Shown one piece after another: positions 1 to 5,832 of a stretch of DNA of 10,113 bases. Origin of the DNA: Micrococcales bacterium (GTDB lineage: Bacteria > Actinomycetota > Actinomycetes > S36-B12). The notes beneath the pieces were generated by a model that was not told where the DNA came from, searched no databases, and worked only from the letters and a program-made list of their open reading frames with translations. The position numbers were made by a program, and so were the translations under genes. The stretch's first letter is position 1. Every line of letters starts with the position of its first letter. The stretch spans positions 36,314-46,426 of the forward strand of contig NZLD01000059.1 of assembly GCA_002694095.1 (NCBI GenBank). Direction: 5' to 3'.

Positions 1-218
1 GCCGCGGTCATCGTGGACTTGCCCACCCCCGGTGATCCAGTGATACCGACGACGTGGCTACGCGGGCGATCAGCGTCACTCCTGGCCTGTTCCGCAAGCC
101 GCCGAAGGAGTTCGAGACCGTCCGGCCCCCCGTTTTCGACAAGGGTGATCGCTCGCGCGAGGTCACGTACCTTGCGCCCGGCGATTCCGGCCATCAGCCG
201 ATCGACCTCGTCGGTCAT
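1..218 (-). CDS. meaB: MeaB/ArgK-type GTPase chaperone of methylmalonyl-CoA mutase (5' part, cut by window edge)
   Basis: Only the first 72 residues are present; the gene continues beyond position 1. They comprise an N-terminal helical region (AGIAGRKVRDLARAITLVEN, then a double-Leu/Arg helix) followed by the start of the G domain with the Walker A/P-loop GSPGVGKST at about residues 61-69 (nt 15-38). That order, helical arm then ITGSPGVGKS, is characteristic of the MeaB/ArgK family of P-loop GTPases of about 330 aa. Members protect and reload adenosylcobalamin-dependent acyl-CoA mutases in the cytoplasm. The ATG at 218 has an AAGGAG Shine-Dalgarno at 229-234. It lies 83 bp behind the thiolase gene on the same strand and is probably co-transcribed with it. 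This predicts a B12-dependent methylmalonyl- or ethylmalonyl-CoA mutase in the genome, possibly just outside the window. Confidence 0.9.
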   Translation of the reverse strand, partial: MTDEVDRLMAGIAGRKVRDLARAITLVENGGPDGLELLRRLAEQARSDADRPRSHVVGITGSPGVGKSTMTA

Positions 219-228
219 CCTGCTTGGT

Positions 229-234
229 CTCCTT
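229..234 (-). promoter_or_regulatory. Shine-Dalgarno of meaB
   Basis: AAGGAG on the minus strand, 10 nt before the ATG at 218. It supports that start and shows that meaB is initiated independently, not by coupling to the thiolase 83 bp upstream. The remainder of the 219-301 gap shows no promoter or terminator that I can identify. Confidence 0.6.
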
Positions 235-301
235 CGGGCTCGGCTGCAGTTGTTGTCTGCGGCATCCTTTCGCGGTCTCGCCGGGCGGGTATGCGAATCG
301 C

Positions 302-1510
302 TTACGTCGCGGCGGGCACTTCGACGATCAGCGCATCCCCCTGGCCACCGCCGCCACACAGGGCTGCTGCCCCGATTCCTCCACCTCGACGACGCAGCTC
401 GTACATCAGGTGCAACACGAGGCGGGCTCCAGACATTCCGATGGGGTGGCCGAGCGCGATTGCGCCACCGTTCACGTTGAGGCGCGAATCATCGATTCCC
501 AGACGCTTCATGGATGCAACGGCAACGGCGGCGAATGCTTCATTGATCTCCACGAGGTCGAGGTCGGAAACGGAGATCCCCTCTTTGGCGCACGCCGCCT
601 CGATCGCCGCCGCCGGCTGTTCGTGAAGTGACGGGTCGGGCCCGGCGACAACTCCGTGGCTGCCCAGGAACGCCATCGGGGTGCGGTCGAGTCGCTCGGC
701 CGCTGCACGCGAGGTGACGACGAGGGCCGCCGCGCCGTCTGAAATCTGCGACGCGTTCCCTGCGGTGATCGTCCCTTCGGGGGCGAACGCCGGGCGCAGA
801 CGTCCCAAAGATTCCGCGGTCGTCTCGACCCGAATACCTTCGTCGTCGGTGACCACGATGTCGTCGCCCTTGCGCTGAGGGATCCGCACCGGGGTAATTT
901 CCTCGGCCAAGATTTCGGCCGATTGCGCGGCTGCGGCTCGACGATGCGAGGCCTCGGCGACCGCGTCCTGCTCTTGTCGCGTCAACGCGTAGCGGTCGTT
1001 GTATCGCTCCGTCGCTTCTCCCATGGCGCATTCGTCGAACGCGCACGTCAGTCCGTCAAACGCCAGAGCATCGGTCATGGTCCAGTCGCCGTACCTCTTA
1101 CCCTCGCGCGAACCAATCAGCAGGTGGGGAGCCTGCGACATCGACTCCATACCTCCAGCGACGACGGTGTCGAACTCTCCCGCGCGGATCATCTGATCGG
1201 CAAGAGCGATCGCGTCGATCCCCGACAGGCACACCTTGTTGATCGTCAGGGCTGGGATCGCCATGCCGAGTCCCCCGGCGATCGCCGCCTGACGGGCCGC
1301 GTTCTGGCCCACACCGGCCTGCAGGACCTGGCCGAGAACCACGTAGTCAACGTCGGTCGAAGGAACTCCCGAGCGCTCGAGTGCACCGGCGATCGCGAAT
1401 CCTCCGAGGTCAGCGGCAGACAGCGACGACAAAACACCCTGCAGTCGGCCCATCGGAGTTCGTGCTCCGCCAAGAACAACCGCTCCATCGCGCAGACCCA
1501 TCTCGACCAC
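302..1510 (-). CDS. atoB: acetyl-CoA acetyltransferase (biosynthetic-type thiolase)
   Basis: This 402-aa protein has the usual length for thiolase II. It condenses two acetyl-CoA to acetoacetyl-CoA, or runs the reverse reaction in degradation, in the cytoplasm. All catalytic elements are visible. These are the acyl-accepting Cys94 in NKVCLSG, the NEAFA motif at 323-327, His355 in GHPIGMSGAR, and the proton-shuttling Cys385 in CGGGGQGDALI. The N-terminal ARTPMGR motif is also typical. GTG at 1510 has GGAAGG 4 nt upstream; the in-frame ATG at 1501 (protein starting MGLRDG) is the alternative and would place that site 13 nt away. The gene is divergent from the epimerase and upstream of meaB; in mycobacteria an equivalent thiolase (fadA4) sits next to the epimerase. 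Context favours the first step of acetyl-CoA assimilation through ethylmalonyl-CoA. Chain-length specificity cannot be read from sequence, so the symbol is approximate. Confidence 0.93.
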   Translation of the reverse strand: MVEMGLRDGAVVLGGARTPMGRLQGVLSSLSAADLGGFAIAGALERSGVPSTDVDYVVLGQVLQAGVGQNAARQAAIAGGLGMAIPALTINKVCLSGIDAIALADQMIRAGEFDTVVAGGMESMSQAPHLLIGSREGKRYGDWTMTDALAFDGLTCAFDECAMGEATERYNDRYALTRQEQDAVAEASHRRAAAAQSAEILAEEITPVRIPQRKGDDIVVTDDEGIRVETTAESLGRLRPAFAPEGTITAGNASQISDGAAALVVTSRAAAERLDRTPMAFLGSHGVVAGPDPSLHEQPAAAIEAACAKEGISVSDLDLVEINEAFAAVAVASMKRLGIDDSRLNVNGGAIALGHPIGMSGARLVLHLMYELRRRGGGIGAAALCGGGGQGDALIVEVPAAT

Positions 1511-1564
1511 TCAACCTTCCCGATATTCGGTCCCGCCTGCAGGTGTCACCGGCTCCCTGCTCGT

Positions 1565-1578
1565 GCAACCATAGTTGC
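1565..1578. repeat. short inverted repeat in the thiolase/epimerase divergent gap
   Basis: GCAAC-CATA-GTTGC has perfect 5-bp arms and a 4-bp spacer. It ends 2 bp before the epimerase ATG and overlaps the only -10-like hexamer there (CATAGT, 1570-1575). The 69-bp gap (1511-1579) must hold both divergent promoters, so this is a reasonable operator candidate. With 5-bp arms it could also be chance. Confidence 0.3.
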
Positions 1579-1579
1579 C

Positions 1580-2002
1580 ATGCATCCTCTGGTTACCCGC
1601 ATCGACCATGTCGGCATCGCGGTCGCCGATTTCGACGAGGCCGTCGCTTTCTACGCTCGCGCCTTCCACATGACCGTCGACCACGAAGAAGTCAATACTG
1701 AGCAGGGGGTGCGTGAGGCGATGCTGCGCGTGGGCGAATCGGATTCGTGGATCCAGATTCTCGCTCCGCTCAGTGCCGACTCCCCCATCGGCCGATTCCT
1801 CGACCGCAGTGGTCCAGGGATTCAACAAATGGCGTACACCGTGACCGACATCGACGCGGTCAGTGACCACCTTCGATCCGCAGGGGTCCGACTGCTGTAC
1901 GACGAGCCGAAGACGGGTACCGCGGGGTCGCGGATCAACTTCACCCACCCGAAGGACTCCGGCGGTGTGTTGATCGAGTTGGTGCAACACGCCGCGGAGT
2001 AA
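1580..2002 (+). CDS. mce: methylmalonyl-CoA (ethylmalonyl-CoA) epimerase
   Basis: A 140-aa protein of the vicinal oxygen chelate/glyoxalase fold, matching the family's usual length. It interconverts the (2R) and (2S) epimers of methylmalonyl-CoA, and in the ethylmalonyl-CoA pathway also ethylmalonyl-CoA. Two beta-alpha-beta-beta-beta modules are visible, at about 6-62 and 81-136. Aligned by eye to the Propionibacterium shermanii enzyme, the metal ligands are His10 (IDHVGIAV), Gln59 (IQILAPL) and Glu133 (GVLIELV), with the general base Glu46 (GVREAML). The fourth ligand, His91 in that enzyme, is replaced by Gln83 (GIQQMAY). I recall the QQ form in other actinobacterial members, so this looks like a lineage variant and not a decayed gene. 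The start has no Shine-Dalgarno and CATAGT lies just upstream, so the mRNA may be leaderless. mce here means the epimerase, not mammalian cell entry. Confidence 0.93.
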   Translation: MHPLVTRIDHVGIAVADFDEAVAFYARAFHMTVDHEEVNTEQGVREAMLRVGESDSWIQILAPLSADSPIGRFLDRSGPGIQQMAYTVTDIDAVSDHLRSAGVRLLYDEPKTGTAGSRINFTHPKDSGGVLIELVQHAAE

Positions 2003-2027
2003 TCCGCTCCCCCGCGCCTGCGTATCC

Positions 2028-2033
2028 GACAAT
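2028..2033 (+). promoter_or_regulatory. possible -10 element of a leaderless small-membrane-protein mRNA
   Basis: GACAAT lies 7 nt before the GTG at 2041, and no Shine-Dalgarno is present. The spacing fits a transcript beginning at the start codon, but the match to TATAAT is only 4 of 6 and no -35 element is evident. Confidence 0.25.
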
Positions 2034-2040
2034 TCTTCGT

Positions 2041-2250
2041 GTGCTTCCCCGCATCCAGTTGCCCCTGGACGTCGCCATCGACCCCGGTATCGCCCAACAG
2101 CCCACTACCTGGATAGTCGTCGGAGCGGTTGTCGCCCTGGTCGGCCTGTTCGTTGCGCGCCGGGCTCGCAAGCTCGCCATCCTGATGACCGTCGGCACCG
2201 CTGGCGCGGTGTGGGCCTGGTCGTCCGGTGCCCTTTCGCTGGCCGGATAA
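2041..2250 (+). CDS. small two-helix membrane protein of unknown function
   Basis: A predicted 69-aa protein beginning with GTG and ending at TAA 2248-2250. After a short polar N-terminus (about 1-21) there is a hydrophobic segment at 22-39, a strongly basic turn (ARRARK, 39-44), and a second hydrophobic segment at 45-62. This is a helical hairpin whose positive loop should face the cytoplasm. I recognise no family. It lies 38 bp after the epimerase and 148 bp before ccr on the same strand and could be co-transcribed with the epimerase. Support for real coding is the full-length continuity, the hydrophobic pattern and the fit between neighbours. Against it are the absence of a ribosome-binding site and the short length. 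Confidence 0.6.
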   Translation: MLPRIQLPLDVAIDPGIAQQPTTWIVVGAVVALVGLFVARRARKLAILMTVGTAGAVWAWSSGALSLAG

Positions 2251-2311
2251 CCTCACTGCCGCTGCAGCGCCCGGGACTCGGCTTTCGGTCCACCCTCGGG
2301 CCCGGTACCTT

Positions 2312-2367
2312 TCCTTGACGCAGGAAAACCTGTGACGCATCGGCGTCCGTGACGCTGCCTGACGGCA
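2312..2367 (+). promoter_or_regulatory. repeat-rich control region upstream of ccr
   Basis: TGACGC occurs at 2316, 2333 and 2350, exactly 17 bp apart, with TGACGG at 2360. Interleaved are three inverted repeats, each with a 4-nt spacer: CAGG-AAAA-CCTG (2321-2332), GACGC-ATCG-GCGTC (2334-2347) and TGCC-TGAC-GGCA (2356-2367). The first hexamer reads TTGACG with its 5' base (2315-2320) and could be a -35 element, but no good -10 follows at 16-18 bp. The arrangement suggests an iterated binding site for a regulator of ccr; its identity is unknown. The rest of the 148-bp gap (2251-2311 and 2368-2385) shows nothing else distinctive. Confidence 0.45.
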
Positions 2368-2385
2368 CGGATGGCAAAGGACGGT

Positions 2386-2393
2386 AAGAGGAG
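2386..2393 (+). promoter_or_regulatory. Shine-Dalgarno of ccr
   Basis: AAGAGGAG ends 5 nt before the GTG at 2399. It is the strongest ribosome-binding site in the window and fixes the GTG as the start. An ATG at 2371 is out of frame with the gene. Confidence 0.75.
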
Positions 2394-2398
2394 CAGTC

Positions 2399-3748
2399 GT
2401 GGCTGGGGATTTCGAGTCGATCGTTCGTGCCATCGAAGAGCAGGACCCCGCGATCGGTGACATGCCGATTCCGGACACATACCTCGCTGCCACGCTTCAC
2501 AAATCCGACGAGCAGATGTTCGCTGGTCGAGCATCCCGCGACAAGGATCCCCGTGAATCCCTGCACATCGAACAGGTCCCCACGCCCGAGCTCGCGGCAG
2601 GCGAAGCCCTCATTGCAGTGATGGCGTCGTCGATCAACTACAACACGGTGTGGTCTTCGATATTCGAGCCCGTCTCGACCTTCGGATTCCTCGATCGCTA
2701 CGCCCGAACCAACCCCGACGCAACCCGGCACAATCGGGACTACCACGTCTTGGGCTCCGATGCTTCCGGCGTCGTTCTTCAGACCGGTCCCGGCGTCCAC
2801 ACATGGAAGCCAGGCGACCGCGTGGTCGCCCACTGCTTGTCGGTGGAACTCGAGTCTCCCCTCGGTCACAACGACACAATGATGGATCCCGAGCAGCGCA
2901 TCTGGGGGTTCGAGACCAACTTCGGTGGCTTGGCTCAACTGGCCATTGTGAAAGCGAATCAACTCCTTCCCAAACCGGAGCACTTGACGTGGGAGGAAGC
3001 GGCCTGCCCGGGACTGGTCAACTCCACGGCCTACCGTCAACTGGTGTCTCACAACGGTGGGGCGATGAAGCAGGGAGACGTGGTTCTCATCTGGGGAGCC
3101 TCAGGAGGCTTGGGCTCCTACGCGACCCAATACGCGTTGAACGGTGGTGCTATCCCCGTGTGTGTCGTTTCCAACGAGAGCAAGGCCGAGGTTGTGCGCT
3201 CCATGGGAGCCGACCTGATCATCGATCGCTCGGCCGAGGGGTACAAGTTCTGGAAGGACGAGACCACCCAGGACCCCAAGGAATGGCAACGACTCGGCAA
3301 AAAGATCAGGCAGCTCACGGGCGGAGACGACATCGACATCGTGTTCGAGCATCCGGGGCGTGAGACTTTCGGCGCCAGCGTCTACGTCACCCGTAAAGGC
3401 GGCACCATCGTGACGTGCGCGTCCACATCCGGCTTCATGCACGAATACGACAACCGCTATCTGTGGATGAATCTCAAGCGCATCGTGGGCAGCCACTTCG
3501 CCAACTATCGGGAAGCACACGAGGCGAACCGCCTGATCGCCAAGGGAATGATCCATCCCACCCTGTCCAAGGTTCTCCCGCTGGCCGAGACCGGCCAGGC
3601 CTCGTGGGAGGTCCACCGCAACCTGCACCAGGGGAAAGTCGGCATCCTGTGCCTGGCTCCCGTCGAGGGCCTCGGCGTCACCGACCCGGCACTTCGTGCC
3701 TCGGTCGGTCCTGCCCTCGATCGGTTCCGCGCGGCTCCGGGTTCGTGA
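2399..3748 (+). CDS. ccr: crotonyl-CoA carboxylase/reductase
   Basis: This 449-aa protein matches the family length. It is a zinc-independent medium-chain dehydrogenase/reductase that carboxylates crotonyl-CoA with NADPH and CO2 to (2S)-ethylmalonyl-CoA. That is the committed step of the ethylmalonyl-CoA pathway and a source of polyketide extender units. Visible parts are the GroES-like substrate domain (about 60-200, with GSDASGVVLQTGPGV at 119-133), the nucleotide-binding domain with GASGGLGSYATQ at 233-244, and the C-terminal part with KGGTIVTCAS at 333-342. The four residues of the CO2 pocket described for the Kitasatospora setae enzyme (Asn81, Phe170, Glu171, His365) are matched by Asn80 (SSINYNTVW), Phe171-Glu172 (WGFETN) and His366 (VGSHFANY). 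This favours a true carboxylase over a plain enoyl reductase. The last 30 residues form a less conserved tail. The strong Shine-Dalgarno and repeat-rich upstream region suggest high, regulated expression. Confidence 0.96.
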   Translation: MAGDFESIVRAIEEQDPAIGDMPIPDTYLAATLHKSDEQMFAGRASRDKDPRESLHIEQVPTPELAAGEALIAVMASSINYNTVWSSIFEPVSTFGFLDRYARTNPDATRHNRDYHVLGSDASGVVLQTGPGVHTWKPGDRVVAHCLSVELESPLGHNDTMMDPEQRIWGFETNFGGLAQLAIVKANQLLPKPEHLTWEEAACPGLVNSTAYRQLVSHNGGAMKQGDVVLIWGASGGLGSYATQYALNGGAIPVCVVSNESKAEVVRSMGADLIIDRSAEGYKFWKDETTQDPKEWQRLGKKIRQLTGGDDIDIVFEHPGRETFGASVYVTRKGGTIVTCASTSGFMHEYDNRYLWMNLKRIVGSHFANYREAHEANRLIAKGMIHPTLSKVLPLAETGQASWEVHRNLHQGKVGILCLAPVEGLGVTDPALRASVGPALDRFRAAPGS

Positions 3749-3774
3749 TCCGACCCCCGCCGACCTACCTGACC

Positions 3775-3780
3775 TACCAT
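3775..3780 (+). promoter_or_regulatory. possible -10 element of a leaderless acyltransferase mRNA
   Basis: TACCAT fits the actinobacterial TANNNT -10 pattern and ends 6 nt before the ATG at 3787. The 38-bp gap after ccr has no Shine-Dalgarno. It also carries a short direct repeat, GACCTACC twice with a 9-bp period, whose role is unknown. The acyltransferase may thus have its own promoter inside the ccr transcript. Confidence 0.35.
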
Positions 3781-3786
3781 GACCAA

Positions 3787-5790
3787 ATGACTGCGCCATC
3801 AACGTCGTCGCACGTTGATGAGCGAACGCCGTGGAAACTCGACCGGGGCCGCTCCTTCGGTGAGATGGGCTATCTCCCGGGACTCGACGGCCTTCGAGCT
3901 GTGGCCATCATCGGGGTGCTGCTCTACCACGCAGGAATCGACTGGATGCCCGGAGGCTTCCTCGGTGTCGACGTCTTCTTCGTCATCAGCGGCTTCTTGA
4001 TCACCTCACTGATACTCGAGGAGTACGACCGCTCCGGGCGCGTCAGTTTCACCAAATTTTACCTCGGCCGCGCCCGCCGGCTCCTCCCCGCCGTAGCCGT
4101 ATTGCTGATCGCAGTCGGCCTTGCGGTTCTGATCGTCTACCAGGACGCACTGAGCGCCTTCCGCGAAGACGCACTCGCGACCGTCTTCTACGTGAACAAC
4201 TGGTGGTACATCTTCGTCGATCAGTCCTACTTCGAGTCTGTCGGACGACCACCGCTGTTGAAACATCTGTGGTCGCTGTCCGTCGAAGAGCAGTTCTACT
4301 TGATCTGGCCGGTCTTCGCCCTCTTGTTGATGCGGTCGGGAGGACGTCCCCTCGTTCGTCGACTTGCCCTGGCATTGGCGATCGCGTCGACGCTGTGGAT
4401 GGCGGCCTTATCGATCCGCAATGGCTACCCGGTCGACGCTGACCCCAGCCGCGCGTACTTCGGTACCGACTCGCACAGCATGGGTCTGTTGGTCGGTGCA
4501 GCGCTGGCCACCATGTGGAGACCCGGACGATTGAGCACACAGGTTCCACGTGCAGCCCAACTCATGATCACCGGGATTGGCGTGGCATCCCTCGCCGCCG
4601 TCATCGGCTTCTATCTCTTCGTCGGTGAATTCACGCCGTGGTTGTATCGCGGGGGTTTTCTCGCCCTCGCCTTCTTCACCACAGCGTTGATCGCCGCGGT
4701 GACTCACCCGGCTTCTTTCTTGGGGCCGGCGCTCGGCACGGGAATTCTTCGCTACATCGGCAGGCGCTCCTACGGCATCTACCTGTGGCACTGGCCGATA
4801 TTCATGGTGACGCGCCCCGGTATCGACGTGCAGTGGAGCGAGCCCGTCACCTTCGTCGTGCGCATCGCTCTCACGCTCGTCATCGCCGAACTCAGTTACC
4901 GCCTGGTGGAGATGCCCATTCGGCGGGGCGTGCTCGGGCGAGCTTGGTCGGCCGTGCGCTCGGGTGGCGCGCTGGGCGTGCGAGCCATCGGCACCCTGAT
5001 TGCTACCGGCATCGTCACCGTCGTTGGTGCGGCCGTCGCCATCGCATTGATCATGAACCCCGGAGACGGCCGTGATGCCATTCCTCCCGATGTCGCCGAA
5101 GCCATGGGTATCGCCGATGGCGGCCCTCTCGAACTGGCCATCGACGATGAATCATCGGATGCGCAGGACGCCGCCGATGCGAACGCGACTGCTGACATAT
5201 CGACCGAGTCAGCTGCCGACCCGGACGCCACCGACAACAACAACACCACGACCGACGACAGTACGACCGACGACAGCACTGACACCGGCGAGCCAGTGGC
5301 GTCCGACGAGGAAATCCGCGCAGCGAACGGACCGGTCAGCGTGATCGGAGACTCGGTGGTCCTGGGCGCGCGATCTGCCATCAAAGAGGCCATGCCCGGA
5401 GCTCGCGTCGACGCGAAGGTGTCGCGGATGCCGGGCGGCTTCAGCGGTCGAGTGAAGAAGCTGGACCGCCGTGAAAAGCTCGCGAACGTGGTTGTTGTGC
5501 ACCCAGCCACCAACGGCGTCATCAACGCCAAAATCCTGCGCAGCATCCTCGATCCCCTGACCGACTACGAGCGCGTCGTCATCGTGAACGCCTCTGTGCC
5601 CCGATCATGGGAGAAGCAGAACAACAAGGTGATCGCGAAGGTCACTCCCGACTACCCCAACGTCGTCGTCGCCGACTGGAAGAGCGCGTCCGACGGCAGA
5701 AGCGAGTACTTCGTCTCCGACGGGGTGCACCTGACGGGTTCGGGAGCCGCGGCCTTCGCGGAGGTGATCCGCGAGGCTTCTGGCTTGTGA
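3787..5790 (+). CDS. OafA-like membrane O-acyltransferase (AT3) fused to a C-terminal SGNH domain
   Basis: A 667-aa integral membrane protein. Residues 30-425 form an acyltransferase-3 domain with about ten hydrophobic helices. Its active-site signatures are GLDGLRAVAI (32-41, with Arg37), LLYHAG (45-50, with His48), and SLSVEEQFYLIWP (163-175). Residues 453-510 are a low-complexity Asp/Thr/Asn/Ala linker, and 516-667 an SGNH hydrolase-like domain. That domain contains the nucleophile Ser523 in GDS, an Asn in HPATNG (576), and the Asp645/His648 pair in SDGVHLT. Such fusions move acyl groups across the membrane and attach them to exported glycans or glycolipids; the target here is unknown. The start follows from the N-terminus preceding the first helix; the same frame stays open upstream to 3415 only as a shadow of ccr. 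No metabolic link to ccr is evident. It could also be named an LPS-modifying acyltransferase by homology, which would be misleading in a Gram-positive host. Confidence 0.92.
   Translation: MTAPSTSSHVDERTPWKLDRGRSFGEMGYLPGLDGLRAVAIIGVLLYHAGIDWMPGGFLGVDVFFVISGFLITSLILEEYDRSGRVSFTKFYLGRARRLLPAVAVLLIAVGLAVLIVYQDALSAFREDALATVFYVNNWWYIFVDQSYFESVGRPPLLKHLWSLSVEEQFYLIWPVFALLLMRSGGRPLVRRLALALAIASTLWMAALSIRNGYPVDADPSRAYFGTDSHSMGLLVGAALATMWRPGRLSTQVPRAAQLMITGIGVASLAAVIGFYLFVGEFTPWLYRGGFLALAFFTTALIAAVTHPASFLGPALGTGILRYIGRRSYGIYLWHWPIFMVTRPGIDVQWSEPVTFVVRIALTLVIAELSYRLVEMPIRRGVLGRAWSAVRSGGALGVRAIGTLIATGIVTVVGAAVAIALIMNPGDGRDAIPPDVAEAMGIADGGPLELAIDDESSDAQDAADANATADISTESAADPDATDNNNTTTDDSTTDDSTDTGEPVASDEEIRAANGPVSVIGDSVVLGARSAIKEAMPGARVDAKVSRMPGGFSGRVKKLDRREKLANVVVVHPATNGVINAKILRSILDPLTDYERVVIVNASVPRSWEKQNNKVIAKVTPDYPNVVVADWKSASDGRSEYFVSDGVHLTGSGAAAFAEVIREASGL
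5248..5277 (+). repeat. 15-bp tandem repeat in the acyltransferase linker
   Basis: Two adjacent 15-bp units (5248-5262 and 5263-5277) differ only in the last base (T/C) and encode TTDDS twice at residues 488-497. They lie in the acidic linker between the membrane and SGNH domains. In-frame tandem units in a disordered linker can expand or contract without breaking the protein, so linker length may vary between strains. Confidence 0.75.
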
Positions 5791-5809
5791 CCTGACCGCG
5801 ACAGGTCAC
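5787..5809. repeat. perfect 8-bp inverted repeat between acyltransferase and sugar dehydrogenase genes
   Basis: GTGACCTG-ACCGCGA-CAGGTCAC has 8-bp arms and a 7-nt spacer. The left arm contains the acyltransferase stop codon (TGA 5788-5790), and the right arm ends 23 nt before the ATG at 5833. There is no T-run, so it is not a classical intrinsic terminator. It could be a hairpin-only terminator, as is often proposed for actinobacteria, or an operator over the promoter of the downstream gene. Confidence 0.5.
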
Positions 5810-5820
5810 GCGCGGTGACG

Positions 5821-5826
5821 CATACT
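5821..5826 (+). promoter_or_regulatory. possible -10 element of a leaderless sugar dehydrogenase mRNA
   Basis: CATACT ends 6 nt before the ATG at 5833. The intervening GGCGGA is too close to the ATG to be a normal ribosome-binding site. The spacing matches that before the acyltransferase gene. The hexamer matches TATAAT at 4 of 6 positions, and no -35 is clear. Confidence 0.3.
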
Positions 5827-5832
5827 GGCGGA

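Noticed and set aside
302..631. Plus-strand frames opposite the 3' end of the thiolase
   Set aside because: They lie antisense to the catalytic Cys and His region of a conserved enzyme and look like composition shadows.
923..1579. An open frame extending the epimerase upstream, antisense to the thiolase
   Set aside because: The extension is antisense to a conserved thiolase gene and has no domain features; the epimerase fold starts just after the ATG at 1580.
2315..2320. TTGACG as a confident -35 element for ccr
   Set aside because: No acceptable -10 hexamer lies 16-18 bp downstream; it is reported only as part of the repeat region.
2105..3052. A 315-codon minus-strand frame opposite ccr
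   Set aside because: High-GC third-position bias produces long antisense frames; the translation is Arg/Gly-rich with no recognisable motif, while the plus strand encodes Ccr.
3415..3786. An open frame extending the acyltransferase 124 codons upstream into ccr
   Set aside because: It overlaps the well-supported ccr gene in another frame, its translation is Arg/Pro-rich without motifs, and the AT3 domain begins normally after the ATG at 3787.
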